Positions 1-9,210 of a DNA stretch of 16,845 bases are shown here, piece by piece. The position numbers were made by a program, and so were the translations under genes. Within the stretch, counting starts at the first letter, position 1. Every line of letters begins with the position of its first letter. This DNA comes from DASUZD01 sp036377055. GTDB lineage: Bacteria > Actinomycetota > Thermoleophilia > Gaiellales > Gaiellaceae. The stretch spans positions 1-16,845 of the forward strand of contig DASUZD010000085.1 in NCBI GenBank assembly GCA_036377055.1, in the 5' to 3' direction. The notes under the pieces were generated by a model. The model was not told where the DNA came from. It was given only the letters and a program-made list of their open reading frames with translations, and ran no database searches.

Positions 1-26
1 CGGCAGGACAGGAGCCGCTTTTCGCA

Positions 27-32
27 TACTGT
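27..32 (+). promoter_or_regulatory. Candidate -10 box of a leaderless promoter for the M23 peptidase gene
   Basis: TACTGT fits the TAnnnT -10 consensus and ends 8 nt before the GTG start at 41. A transcript starting there would begin at or next to the start codon. No convincing -35 is visible, though only 26 upstream bases are in the window. A weak GAGG lies at 33-36. The call is inferred from spacing and from similar arrangements elsewhere in the window. Confidence 0.35.
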
Positions 33-40
33 GAGGCCAG

Positions 41-1540
41 GTGTCGGCCCGGCTCCCGATCGCCCTTGCGGCGGCGCTTGCCCTTTTCGCCGCGGGCGCC
101 GCAGGCGCACAGTCCCCCGCGGGGGGTGCAGGCGCGAGCGCGCGCGCGTACGCGATCCGCGTCGTCGCGCCCGGCCTCGCCCCGTCGTCGACGCCGGTCG
201 TGGCGTCCCCGCCCGCGCAGATCGCCTCGGCCGGCGCCGGGTTCACGTTCAACGCGGCGGACGGGACGCTGGTGGTGACGACCGGCGCGTACATGGCCAC
301 GTCCAATGCGGACGCGTCCGGAAACGCGTTCGGAACGGCCTCGGCCGAAGTGATCGAGCTGTCGCTCTTCGGCGGCGAGGTGACCGCGGCCGACGTGGTC
401 GCGCGGGCCAAGGCGTCGGCGAAGCCGGGTTCCGCTACCGGCGACCTGACCGGTGGCGGCGTCTCGGGCCTCGTCGTCGACGGTCAGGCCGTTGCGGCGA
501 CTCCGGGCGGCCGGATCGCGCTCGGCGACTGGGGCTACGCGACCGTGCTGGGGCAGACCAGCGCTCCCGGGAGCGCACCGCCGAGCTACCACGGCTTCGT
601 GACGGCTCTCGACATTCGCCTGACTGCCGACCACGGCGGACTTCCCGCCGGCACAGAGATCCAGGTCGGCTATGCGGAGGTCTCGACGCAGGCGCCGCCC
701 GCGGCGCCGCCCACGACGACGACGAGCACGACGCCCAAGCCGACGAAGCCGGCGAAGAAGGCGCCGAAGTCGGCGAAGCCGCCCGAGCCGAAGAAGACGA
801 CGCCGGGCGTCCCGCCGTCACTGCTCCCGGGCCAGACGCCGCCGCAGATCACGGTCAAGCTGACCGCCGGGCAGTACGTCTTCCCCGTCTACGGTCCGTC
901 GTCGTTCGGCGACTCGTTCGGGGCGTTCCGCGGTGACGTCCCCGGCAACTGGCACCACGGCGACGACATCTTCGCTCCGCTCGGCGCGCCGGTGCTCGCG
1001 GTCGCGAAGGGAACTGTCTACTCCGTGGGGTGGAACGACGTCGGCGGCAACCGCCTCTGGCTCCGCGACGGGGAGGGGAACCAGTTCTACTACGCGCACT
1101 TGTCGGCCTACACGCCGGCCGCGGTGAACAACGCCCACGTTCGCGCCGGCACGGTTCTCGGCTTCGTCGGCAACACGGGCGACGCGGAGGGCACGCCGTA
1201 TCACCTCCATTTCGAGGTCCACCCGGTGAGCCTGCTCGGGCTCGGCTACGACGGCGTCGTCGACCCGACCCCGATCCTCGAAAGCTGGAAGCACCTCCAG
1301 GACGTACGGTTCGCTGCGGCCGCCGGCTGGGCGCCCGGGCCGGCGGACGGCTCGAGCGCACGTCAGGCCGGCGCGATCCTGCTCCAGGCGTCGGACATCT
1401 CGAACGCCACCGGCCTCGAGCCGGGCGCGCTCGAGAAGGCGGCCGCGCCCCTCGTCGAGGAGGGCAGCGCAGGCCTGCTCGGAATCCAGCAGCGCCCGCC
1501 GCGCGGGCCCGTCTACGAGACGCCCACGCGCAGCCCCTGA
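41..1540 (+). CDS. Secreted M23/LytM-family peptidase with choice-of-anchor-P-like N-terminal domain
   Basis: A 499-aa exported protein with a GTG start. Residues 1-23 are a signal peptide (hydrophobic Ala/Leu core, AGA-Q cleavage site). Residues ~36-214 are a beta-rich domain with an LFGGEVTA segment and a GLVVDGQ segment, resembling choice-of-anchor P domains. Residues ~215-265 are a low-complexity Pro/Lys/Thr linker suited to crossing peptidoglycan. Residues ~280-410 are an M23 domain with the zinc-site motif HxGxD (H305, G307, D309) and HLH (H388, H390). Known M23 enzymes are endopeptidases that cut peptidoglycan cross-bridges or stem peptides. The metal-binding residues look intact, so this one is probably active. 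The last ~90 residues are Ala/Gly-rich and unassigned. GTG 41 is preferred because it opens directly into the signal peptide. The N-terminal domain call is less certain than the peptidase call. Confidence 0.88.
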   Translation: MSARLPIALAAALALFAAGAAGAQSPAGGAGASARAYAIRVVAPGLAPSSTPVVASPPAQIASAGAGFTFNAADGTLVVTTGAYMATSNADASGNAFGTASAEVIELSLFGGEVTAADVVARAKASAKPGSATGDLTGGGVSGLVVDGQAVAATPGGRIALGDWGYATVLGQTSAPGSAPPSYHGFVTALDIRLTADHGGLPAGTEIQVGYAEVSTQAPPAAPPTTTTSTTPKPTKPAKKAPKSAKPPEPKKTTPGVPPSLLPGQTPPQITVKLTAGQYVFPVYGPSSFGDSFGAFRGDVPGNWHHGDDIFAPLGAPVLAVAKGTVYSVGWNDVGGNRLWLRDGEGNQFYYAHLSAYTPAAVNNAHVRAGTVLGFVGNTGDAEGTPYHLHFEVHPVSLLGLGYDGVVDPTPILESWKHLQDVRFAAAAGWAPGPADGSSARQAGAILLQASDISNATGLEPGALEKAAAPLVEEGSAGLLGIQQRPPRGPVYETPTRSP

Positions 1541-1562
1541 CGGCTCGGCCTACGCCGAGCCG
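1541..1562. terminator. Perfect hairpin between convergent genes, likely bidirectional terminator
   Basis: CGGCTCGGC, loop CTAC, GCCGAGCCG: a perfect 9-bp stem starting directly after the M23 stop codon and ending 6 bp before the stop of the convergent YtxH-like gene. There is no clear T-tract, as is common in GC-rich actinobacteria, so termination efficiency cannot be judged by eye. Confidence 0.6.
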
Positions 1563-1568
1563 CGTCCC

Positions 1569-1991
1569 TTACTTGGAGTTGCCGGACGACCCTTCGTACG
1601 TGAACTCGTCGCTTCCGCCGAACAGCTTGTCCGCGAGCCACTTCCTGGTCTGCGGCCCTGTCGCCGGGTTGAACAGGATCCCGAGGGCGATCCCTGCGAT
1701 CAGGAGCGCGCGCCCCTTGCCGCCGCGATCCCTCTTCCCCTGAACCCGCGACGCAGCCTCGCGCAGCTCGTCGAGCGCCTTCTTCAGGTTGTCCTGCATG
1801 TCCTTGTCGGTCGCGACTCGCCGGGCCACGGTAGTGACGCCGCGGTTGCCGATCAGCTCGTCGTAGACCTCCTTCGCCGCCGTGAAGGCGGTGAGGACGT
1901 TCTGGCGGAGGTCCTCGTCGTGCACAGCACGGTCGATGTACGGCTTGACTGTCCCCGCAGACTCGATGACCTTGTCCTTCGTCTTGGCCAT
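1569..1991 (-). CDS. YtxH-like small membrane protein
   Basis: A 140-aa protein whose N-terminal ~95 residues are charged and helical (MAKTKDKV..., many Lys/Asp/Glu). A hydrophobic segment follows (ALLIAGIALGILF) and then NPATGPQTRKWL, which matches the YtxH-type pattern of a glycine-rich membrane helix followed by F-x-P-x-x-G-x-x-T-R. YtxH-type proteins are poorly understood and often linked to general stress. The reading frame extends upstream to a TTG at 2051. I chose ATG 1991 because GAAAGGA lies 10 nt before it and the extra 20 residues look non-native. The gene is convergent with the M23 peptidase and divergent from the lipoprotein, and its start codon overlaps the lipoprotein ATG on the other strand. 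The family label rests on pattern, not a search. Confidence 0.7.
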   Translation of the reverse strand: MAKTKDKVIESAGTVKPYIDRAVHDEDLRQNVLTAFTAAKEVYDELIGNRGVTTVARRVATDKDMQDNLKKALDELREAASRVQGKRDRGGKGRALLIAGIALGILFNPATGPQTRKWLADKLFGGSDEFTYEGSSGNSK

Positions 1992-2530
1992 GCCCCAAGT
2001 GTCCTTTCGCTCGCTGTTTAGCCGCTCTTTCCCACGGCCCTGGCCATACAAACCGGCGTGCCTCGTCGCGTTCGCGGCGCTCGCCGCCGGCTGCGGCTCC
2101 GTGTCGAGCGAGCATAAGCCAACGCAGCGGGTCGACGGGAACGGCTACAGCTTCGTCGCTCCGGGAGGTTGGCGCGTCGTCCGAGCCGGCCACACCGTCA
2201 GCGCTTCGTCGGGCGACGAGCTGATCTCGGTGACGCGGTTCCGGCTCGCGAAGCCGTACACGCCGAAGCTCTGGCCGAAGGTCGTGCCGGTGCTCGACGG
2301 GGTCGCGGCGCAGCTCGCGCGCGGCCTCGGCGGCTCCGTCGAGTCACGTGAGACCGCCGTCGTCGCCGGCCGGCGCGCGCGGAGCTACGAGCTCGCGTTC
2401 GAGCGCGACGGTCACGACTTCGTGGAGCGGATCGTGTTCCTGCTCCAAGGGCTGCGGGAGTACCAGCTCCTCTGCCGCTTCAAGCAGGGCGGTGGCGGGT
2501 CCGACGGCTGCGACGCGTTGCTCGCGTCGT

Positions 2531-2544
<14 letters not shown>
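1990..2544 (+). CDS. Putative lipoprotein, PsbP/Mog1-fold (LpqN-like) type
   Basis: A 184-aa protein with a basic N-terminus, a hydrophobic stretch and a lipobox LAAGC (Cys35), so it is predicted to be lipid-anchored outside the membrane. The mature part has the signature of small PsbP/LpqN-like lipoproteins: NGYSFVAPGGWRV near the start and CDALLASFRPA at the end, with alternating beta segments. Two further Cys (in LLCRF and DGCDA) could pair. The start is uncertain: ATG 1990 or GTG 1999 are the only usual in-frame starts before the lipobox, and neither has a ribosome site. The 3' end overlaps the convergent lon 3' end by 14 bp. No specific ligand or partner can be inferred. Confidence 0.72.
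2028..2053 (-). promoter_or_regulatory. Possible stress-sigma (SigB/SigF-like) promoter for the YtxH-like gene
   Basis: Read on the minus strand, GTTTGT (2053-2048) and GGGAAA (2033-2028) are separated by 14 nt, close to the alternative-sigma pattern GTTT-N12..16-GGGTA. The -10-like element lies 36 nt before the ATG, upstream of the GAAAGGA ribosome site. The -10 match is imperfect, so this is only suggestive. It would lie inside the divergent lipoprotein coding sequence. Confidence 0.22.
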
Positions 2545-4935
<2,391 letters not shown>

Positions 4936-4939
<4 letters not shown>

Positions 4940-5382
4940 GGCCGCGTCCGCACCTCGATCGCCACTTTGACGCGGCGCGGCCGGCGCTTCGCGAGCGGGA
5001 GCACGATCGTGAGGACGCCGCGCGAGTAGGTCGCGTGCGCGGCGGCGGTGTCGATGTCCGCGGCGAGGACGACCTCGCGCTCGAACGGCCCGTACTCGAT
5101 CTCCATCTGCTGGTAGATCCGGCCTTCCGACCGCGGCCGGCGACGCTCGCCGGCGACGACGACCGTCCGGCCGGTGGCGACGATGTGGACGGACTCGGGC
5201 TCGACGCCCGGAAGCTCGACGACCACGGTCATCTCGGGCGGCTCGTCGGTGCGGTAGCAGTCGACCTGCGGCCGGTAACCGCGCCGCCCGCGAGCGAACG
5301 GGAACACCTGCCAGAGGTCGGAGAAGAGCTGCTCGATCTCCTCGCGCTCGCGCTCCTCGTCGCCTCGTCGCGCCACGGTCAC
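4936..5382 (-). CDS. Small heat-shock protein (Hsp20/alpha-crystallin family)
   Basis: A 148-aa ATP-independent holdase-type chaperone. The alpha-crystallin domain spans ~37-140: YRPQVDCYRTDE, the LPGVEPESVHI strand, then YGPFEREVVL and the signature SRGVLTIVLPLAKR. A VAIEV segment near the C-terminus resembles the I-x-I/V oligomerisation motif. The N-terminal arm is charged and short. Two GTG starts are possible: 5382, and 5376 two codons later. The second sits 6 nt after a TACGCT -10-like hexamer, the same arrangement as rmlB, and may be the real leaderless start. The stop overlaps the lon ATG, making a chaperone-protease operon. No HspR (HAIR) or CIRCE operator was recognised upstream. Confidence 0.92.
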
Positions 5383-5388
5383 AGCGTA
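5383..5388 (-). promoter_or_regulatory. Candidate -10 box of a leaderless promoter for hsp20-lon
   Basis: TACGCT on the minus strand directly abuts GTG 5382 and lies exactly 6 nt before the in-frame GTG at 5376. The identical hexamer and spacing occur upstream of rmlB. No clear -35 or Shine-Dalgarno sequence is present. Confidence 0.4.
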
Positions 5389-5601
5389 ACGGCGCCGGGT
5401 GCGGGCGAGGGTCGCGGCCGAGGGCGGTTTCGGGGCGCGGGGCGAGTCCGTCCCTATCCCCCACCCACCCTGGGGATCAACCCGAGGGTAGCGTCCGGAT
5501 CACCGCCCGCGGGTGTCGATTCTGTGCCGGTTCGTCCTCGCGGTCGCGTGCGACGCGGGGCGTGTGACGCAGCCGCGTCGCCGGGCGGGGCGCGTGCCGC
5601 G

Positions 5602-5808
5602 CTAGCGCAGCGCCGCCCAGAGCACGACCGCGATCGCGACGAGCACCGGGATCCACGCGAACTGCATCACGCGCCAGGCGCGTCCCTCGCCGGGGCGCGG
5701 CCCCGGCTCCGGCACGTACGGGTCTCGTTGCGCGGTCGGCTGCCGCGGTAGCTCGTCCTCGCCCTCGAGCACCTGCGGGTCGTGCTGAACCTCGCGCTCC
5801 TCGTCCAC
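5602..5808 (-). CDS. Small C-terminally membrane-anchored protein, unknown function
   Basis: A 68-aa protein that I do not recognise. The first ~45 residues are acidic and proline-rich (e.g. DPYVPEPGPRPGEG), followed by one C-terminal hydrophobic helix (VMQFAWIPVLVAIAVVLW) ending in a short basic tail, i.e. a tail-anchored layout. GTG 5808 is chosen because AAAGGAG sits 5 nt upstream, one of the best ribosome sites in the window. Longer in-frame starts reach 5940, but they lack such a site and would run over the divergent microprotein ORF. It stands alone between hsp20-lon and the rml region. The 219 bases between it and hsp20 hold only GC-rich sequence with a weak hairpin (5456-5477). Confidence 0.68.
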   Translation of the reverse strand: MDEEREVQHDPQVLEGEDELPRQPTAQRDPYVPEPGPRPGEGRAWRVMQFAWIPVLVAIAVVLWAALR

Positions 5809-5864
5809 GTGGGCTCCTTTCCCTTTCCTTACAGAGCCGACACGACCTCGAAACACGCCGGTCG

Positions 5865-5870
5865 TACCGT
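5865..5870 (+). promoter_or_regulatory. Candidate -10 box of a leaderless promoter for the 21-aa ORF
   Basis: TACCGT (TAnnnT) ends 7 nt before ATG 5878, the spacing expected when transcription starts at the start codon. No good -35 is visible. Confidence 0.35.
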
Positions 5871-5877
5871 GATTCTC

Positions 5878-5943
5878 ATGCGCGCGCTCGTCATCGGCAC
5901 CGGGCTCGTCTCGCTGCTCATCCTCATCCTGCCGATCCACTAA
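5878..5943 (+). CDS. Candidate 21-aa hydrophobic membrane microprotein
   Basis: An ATG-to-TAA reading frame of 21 codons encoding a single hydrophobic helix (begins MRALVIGTG, ends LILPIH). Every sense codon after the ATG ends in G or C (20 of 20), while second positions are T-rich, matching the codon habit of the neighbouring genes. A TACCGT hexamer ends 7 nt upstream, consistent with leaderless expression, and there is no Shine-Dalgarno sequence. It is divergent from the tail-anchored gene and lies 29 bp before rmlA. It is too short for homology to be judged by eye. Coding is supported by codon bias only. Confidence 0.42.
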   Translation: MRALVIGTGLVSLLILILPIH

Positions 5944-5956
5944 GGGCGGTAGGCAC

Positions 5957-5962
5957 TAGCAT
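5957..5962 (+). promoter_or_regulatory. Candidate -10 box for rmlA-rmlC-rmlD
   Basis: TAGCAT ends 10 nt before ATG 5973. It fits TAnnnT and would yield a leaderless or nearly leaderless mRNA. No ribosome site is visible before rmlA. The -35 region is not recognisable. Confidence 0.28.
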
Positions 5963-5972
5963 CCGCGCCCGT

Positions 5973-6707
5973 ATGAAGGGCGTGATCCTCGCCGGCGGCA
6001 GCGGCACCCGGCTGCACCCGCTTACTCGCATCACGAACAAGCACCTGCTGCCGATCTACGACCGGCCGATGGTGACGTACGCGATCGAGGCCCTCGTGGA
6101 CGCGGGCGTGACCGAGCTGATGGTCGTCACCGGCGGCACGCATGCGGGCGAGTTCTTTCGGCTGCTCGGCAACGGGCACGAGTACGGGATCGACCGCCTG
6201 TTCTACGCGTACCAGGAGGAGGCGGGCGGGATCGCGGAGGCGCTCGGCCTGGCGGAGCGGTTCGTCGACCGCGACCGCGTGCTCGTCCTGCTCGCCGACA
6301 ACATCTTCGAAGCGTCGCTCCGCGCGCCGATCGAGAACTTCCTGGCGCAGGACCGCGGCGCGCGAATCCTGCTCTCGCAGGTCGACTTGGCCGACCACCT
6401 GCGCCACCTCGGCGTGCCAGTGCTCGAGGACGGTCGCGTCACGCGGATCGTCGAGAAGCCGGCCGACCCGCCGAGCTCGTACGCCGTCACGGGCGTCTAC
6501 CTCTACGACGACCAGGTCTGGGAGGTCTTGCCGACGCTGCGCCCGTCCGGTCGCGGCGAGCTCGAGATCACCGACGTGAACAACTGGTACGTCGACCAAG
6601 GCCTGATGGAGTTCGAGGTGATCGAGGGGTTCTGGGGCGACGCGGGGGAGTCGATCGACGCGTACTACGAGGTCAACGACTTCGTCCGCGGGCGGCGCCG
6701 CGTGTGA
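5973..6707 (+). CDS. rmlA: Glucose-1-phosphate thymidylyltransferase (short form)
   Basis: A 244-aa cytoplasmic nucleotidyltransferase that makes dTDP-glucose from dTTP and glucose-1-phosphate, the first step of dTDP-L-rhamnose synthesis. Motifs: nucleotide-binding GGSGTRLHPLT (8-18), K24 followed by LLPIYDRPM, the metal-site LADN (Asp109; most relatives have GDN), EKP (161-163), and the RmlA-typical RGELEITDVNNWY. It lacks the ~45 C-terminal residues of the classic ~290-aa enzyme that form the allosteric site in Pseudomonas/E. coli RmlA, as in other short-form enzymes, so dTDP-rhamnose feedback may differ. It overlaps rmlC by 4 bp (GTGA), so translation is probably coupled. Confidence 0.93.
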   Translation: MKGVILAGGSGTRLHPLTRITNKHLLPIYDRPMVTYAIEALVDAGVTELMVVTGGTHAGEFFRLLGNGHEYGIDRLFYAYQEEAGGIAEALGLAERFVDRDRVLVLLADNIFEASLRAPIENFLAQDRGARILLSQVDLADHLRHLGVPVLEDGRVTRIVEKPADPPSSYAVTGVYLYDDQVWEVLPTLRPSGRGELEITDVNNWYVDQGLMEFEVIEGFWGDAGESIDAYYEVNDFVRGRRRV

Positions 6708-7162
6708 TCACCCGTTTCCCCCTCCGGCGCTCCGAGGACGAGCGCGGCTGGTTCGGCGAGCTGATGCGGGCGAGCGCGCTCCCGAAGCCGGTCCGCCAGT
6801 CGAACGTCGTCTTCTCGCGGAAGGGGACGATCCGAGGCCTCCACTACCACGAGCGCGGCCAGGACGACCTCTTCGCCTGTGTGCGCGGGATGATCCGGCT
6901 CGTCGTCCTGAACCGCGAGACCGGCGAGACGTTCAGCGAGGACATCGGCGACGAGAACCCGGTCGCGATCTACGTCGAAGGGATCAACGCGCACGGGTAC
7001 GAGGCGCTGACGGACGCGCTCGTCGTCTACCACGTCACCGAGGAGTACGACCCCGCGGACCCCGACGAGCGCGGCGTCTGCTGGAAGGACGAGCGCGTGA
7101 AGCACCTCTGGAGCACGACATCGCCGATCCTGTCGGAGCGAGACGCCGCCGCGTGCTCCTGA
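6704..7162 (+). CDS. rmlC: dTDP-4-dehydrorhamnose 3,5-epimerase-like cupin
   Basis: A 152-aa cupin that should epimerise C3 and C5 of dTDP-4-keto-6-deoxyglucose, the third step of dTDP-rhamnose synthesis. Motifs: RGLHYH (44-49) carrying the presumed catalytic base His47, HGYEALTD (97-104), and YHVTEEYDP (from Tyr109, the likely acid) followed by RGVCWKDERVKHLW. It is ~30 residues shorter than typical RmlC (~180 aa), mostly at the ends, but keeps the active-site segments. The GTG start at 6704 overlaps the rmlA stop, and the 3' end overlaps rmlD by 10 bp. A 3- or 5-only epimerase for another dTDP-sugar is possible, but rmlA, rmlD and rmlB nearby favour rhamnose. Confidence 0.88.
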   Translation: MITRFPLRRSEDERGWFGELMRASALPKPVRQSNVVFSRKGTIRGLHYHERGQDDLFACVRGMIRLVVLNRETGETFSEDIGDENPVAIYVEGINAHGYEALTDALVVYHVTEEYDPADPDERGVCWKDERVKHLWSTTSPILSERDAAACS

Positions 7163-7941
7163 CGGGCGCCGGCGGCCAGCTCGGCCGCGCGCTTGCCGAG
7201 GCCTTCGCCGCCGTCGAGCTCGTCGCGCTCTCGCACGCCGACTGGGACGTGACGATGCCCGCGCCGCCGGGGCTTCGCCAGCCGGAGCTCGTCCTCCACG
7301 CAGCGGCGTGGACCGACGTCGACGGCGCCGAGGCGGATCCGCAAGGCGCGACGGCGGTGAACGTCGGCGGGACGGAGAACGTCGCCGCACTCGGCGCGCC
7401 GCTCGTCTACTACTCGACCGACTACGTCTTCGACGGGGCGAAACGGGTGCCGTACCTCGAGTCGGATGCGCCGAACCCGCTCTCCGCCTACGGACGCTCG
7501 AAGCTGCTCGGCGAGGCCGCAGCGGGCGAGAGGTCGTGGGTCGTCCGCTCGTCCTGGCTTTTCGGCGCGACCGGGCACAACTTCGTCCGGACGATGCTGA
7601 GGCTCGGCGCTGAGCGCGACGAGGTCGCCGTCGTCGATGACCAGCGCGGCAGCCCGACCTACGTGGCCCACCTCGCCGAGGCGACGCGCGAGCTTGTCGA
7701 CCGCGAGCCGGGCCTCTGGCACGTCGCGGCCGACGGTGACTGCACGTGGGCCGAATTCGCCGAGGCGATCTTCGAGGAGGCAGGGCTCTCGTGCCGCGTC
7801 CGCCGGATCTCCACGAGCGAGCTCGGGCGCCCTGCTCCGCGGCCCGCCTATTCAGTCCTCCGGAGCGAGCGGCCGGACGCCCCCCGCCTACCGAATTGGC
7901 GCGAGGGTCTTCGCGCCTGCCTCGAGCGGATCGCTCAGTAG
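7153..7941 (+). CDS. rmlD: dTDP-4-dehydrorhamnose reductase
   Basis: A 262-aa short-chain dehydrogenase/reductase that reduces dTDP-4-keto-L-rhamnose to dTDP-L-rhamnose with NAD(P)H, the last step of the pathway. Motifs: Rossmann GAGGQLG (5-11), AAWTDVDGAE (51-60), STDYVFDG (88-95), catalytic YGRSK (Tyr113, Lys117), and the family-typical RPAYSVL near the C-terminus. The GTG start lies inside the rmlC 3' end (10-bp overlap), giving a tight rmlA-rmlC-rmlD unit. The 3' end overlaps the convergent beta-propeller gene by 7 bp, leaving no room for a terminator between them. Confidence 0.93.
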   Translation: MLLTGAGGQLGRALAEAFAAVELVALSHADWDVTMPAPPGLRQPELVLHAAAWTDVDGAEADPQGATAVNVGGTENVAALGAPLVYYSTDYVFDGAKRVPYLESDAPNPLSAYGRSKLLGEAAAGERSWVVRSSWLFGATGHNFVRTMLRLGAERDEVAVVDDQRGSPTYVAHLAEATRELVDREPGLWHVAADGDCTWAEFAEAIFEEAGLSCRVRRISTSELGRPAPRPAYSVLRSERPDAPRLPNWREGLRACLERIAQ

Positions 7942-9074
7942 CCGCTCGAGTCGAGCACTGCGACCCGGATCCGCCCGGACATCGTCACACGCCCGAAGAC
8001 GGTGCCCGACCTCGGCCCGAAGATCATGACGCGGGTCGGAGAACCGAGCCGCCGCGTGCCCCCGAACCACGCATGTGCGCGCCCCTGGACGATCTGGATC
8101 CGGGAGACGGGCGTCGCGTCGAGGAGGTGATAGAGGCGAGCCCCGTCCGCGGTGTAGCCGGTGACGCCTCGACCCGCGGTGACGACAGTGTTGCCGACGA
8201 CTGCGAACGTCGAGGCGCGCGGGTCGATCGGTCGAACGCGCCATGTGCGCGTGTCGAGAACGGAGATGCCGACCGAATGCTCGCGGCCGGTTGACGAGCG
8301 CACAAAGAGCCCGGAAACGACGACCGCGTGCCGGCCGAGCGACTGCGCTTGCAGCAGGACAAACGGGGCGTCGCTCGCCGGCCCCGGCAGTATGTGAACG
8401 ATGTGGTAGCGGACGTGAAGCGTCCGGAGACTGACGACGGCGACGCGTCCTCCGCTCAGCACCACGTAGGCTCGCGGCAAGGCCGGATGCACGGCAAGCC
8501 CGGCGATGCGGCGCAACGTGGGACCGCCTCCGAAGCGAAGCGGTGCCGAGCGCACCGCGCCGTCGGCGCCGATCACCGTCAGCCGGGCTCGCCGCGCGAG
8601 CAGACTCGAGGACTGGTAGAGGAGCGCGACGCGCCCGCCCGAGGTTCCCGAGCCGGTGAGCGAGAGGCGCCGGTCGAACCGGGTGCGGAAGAGGACGCGA
8701 CCGTGCGCGGCGTCGACACCCACCGCGTACCGCGCCCGGACGTACCGCGCGTATGGCTCGCTCATCCGCTGGACGATCGCGACGAGCCGGTCGGGCGCCG
8801 TCCAGATGATCAGCCGAACCTGCTCTTCGGGGTCTCGGCTCCCGAGCACGACGCGCCGGACGGGCGTCACGCCCTCATACAGCTGAAGCACGCTGCTCCG
8901 CGGTCTTGCGACGGCTACGCGCTGCGCATCCGGCGAAGGGACAGCGAAGCCGAAGAACCGGCCGAGCGATGCGGTTCGTCCGAGCGGCGCGAGCGTGCGA
9001 GGATCGAGCTGGGCAAGCAAGATCGGGTTTGGGCTAGGAAGGCGTGTCGGATAGACCAGGCCGTAGAGCCGCAC
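7935..9074 (-). CDS. Secreted beta-propeller-like protein, unknown function; 5' end unresolved
   Basis: At least 379 aa from the first usual start (GTG 9074). It contains repeated short beta blades typical of WD40/YVTN-type propellers: PSPDAQRVAVARP, GGRVAVVSLRTL and ISVLDTRTWRVRPID. I cannot name a family. The start is odd. The in-frame sequence just upstream (9158-9075) reads ARLRIAVVLAAFAVVG then TAHA-ADAPH, a convincing signal peptide ending at an AHA-A cleavage site, but it has no ATG, GTG or TTG and is preceded by an in-frame TGA (9161-9159). GTG 9171 is one base out of frame and would supply a basic N-terminus (MRRLTNERT). A one-base indel, sequencing error or non-standard start would explain this. 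The gene is antisense to the rml genes and separates rmlB from rmlACD. Confidence 0.66.
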   Translation of the reverse strand: MRLYGLVYPTRLPSPNPILLAQLDPRTLAPLGRTASLGRFFGFAVPSPDAQRVAVARPRSSVLQLYEGVTPVRRVVLGSRDPEEQVRLIIWTAPDRLVAIVQRMSEPYARYVRARYAVGVDAAHGRVLFRTRFDRRLSLTGSGTSGGRVALLYQSSSLLARRARLTVIGADGAVRSAPLRFGGGPTLRRIAGLAVHPALPRAYVVLSGGRVAVVSLRTLHVRYHIVHILPGPASDAPFVLLQAQSLGRHAVVVSGLFVRSSTGREHSVGISVLDTRTWRVRPIDPRASTFAVVGNTVVTAGRGVTGYTADGARLYHLLDATPVSRIQIVQGRAHAWFGGTRRLGSPTRVMIFGPRSGTVFGRVTMSGRIRVAVLDSSGY

Positions 9075-9198
9075 GTGCGGCGCGTCGGCCGCGTGCGCAG
9101 TTCCGACGACCGCGAATGCGGCGAGGACAACGGCGATCCGGAGGCGTGCGCTCGTTGGTCAATCGTCGCACAGGCGGCTGGGCATCGCGAGCCCCGTC

Positions 9199-9204
9199 TA
9201 CGCT
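9199..9204 (+). promoter_or_regulatory. Candidate -10 box of a leaderless promoter for rmlB
   Basis: TACGCT ends exactly 6 nt before the GTG at 9211. The same hexamer and spacing precede an in-frame GTG of hsp20. There is no Shine-Dalgarno sequence before rmlB, supporting leaderless translation, and no recognisable -35. Confidence 0.45.
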
Positions 9205-9210
9205 TCGTCG

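Noticed and set aside
31..936. Alternative frame starting at GTG 31 overlapping the M23 gene
   Set aside because: It is Arg-rich shadow sequence; the frame from GTG 41 has a signal peptide and complete M23 zinc motifs.
1882..1989. Longer N-terminus for the lipoprotein gene
   Set aside because: The extension adds 36 residues before ATG 1990, is antisense to the YtxH-like gene and would bury the lipoprotein signal peptide.
5383..5601. HspR (HAIR) or CIRCE operator upstream of hsp20
   Set aside because: No CTTGAGT/ACTCAAG or TTAGCACTC/GAGTGCTAA-type inverted repeat is present; only a weak hairpin ATCCCC/GGGGAT at 5456-5477.
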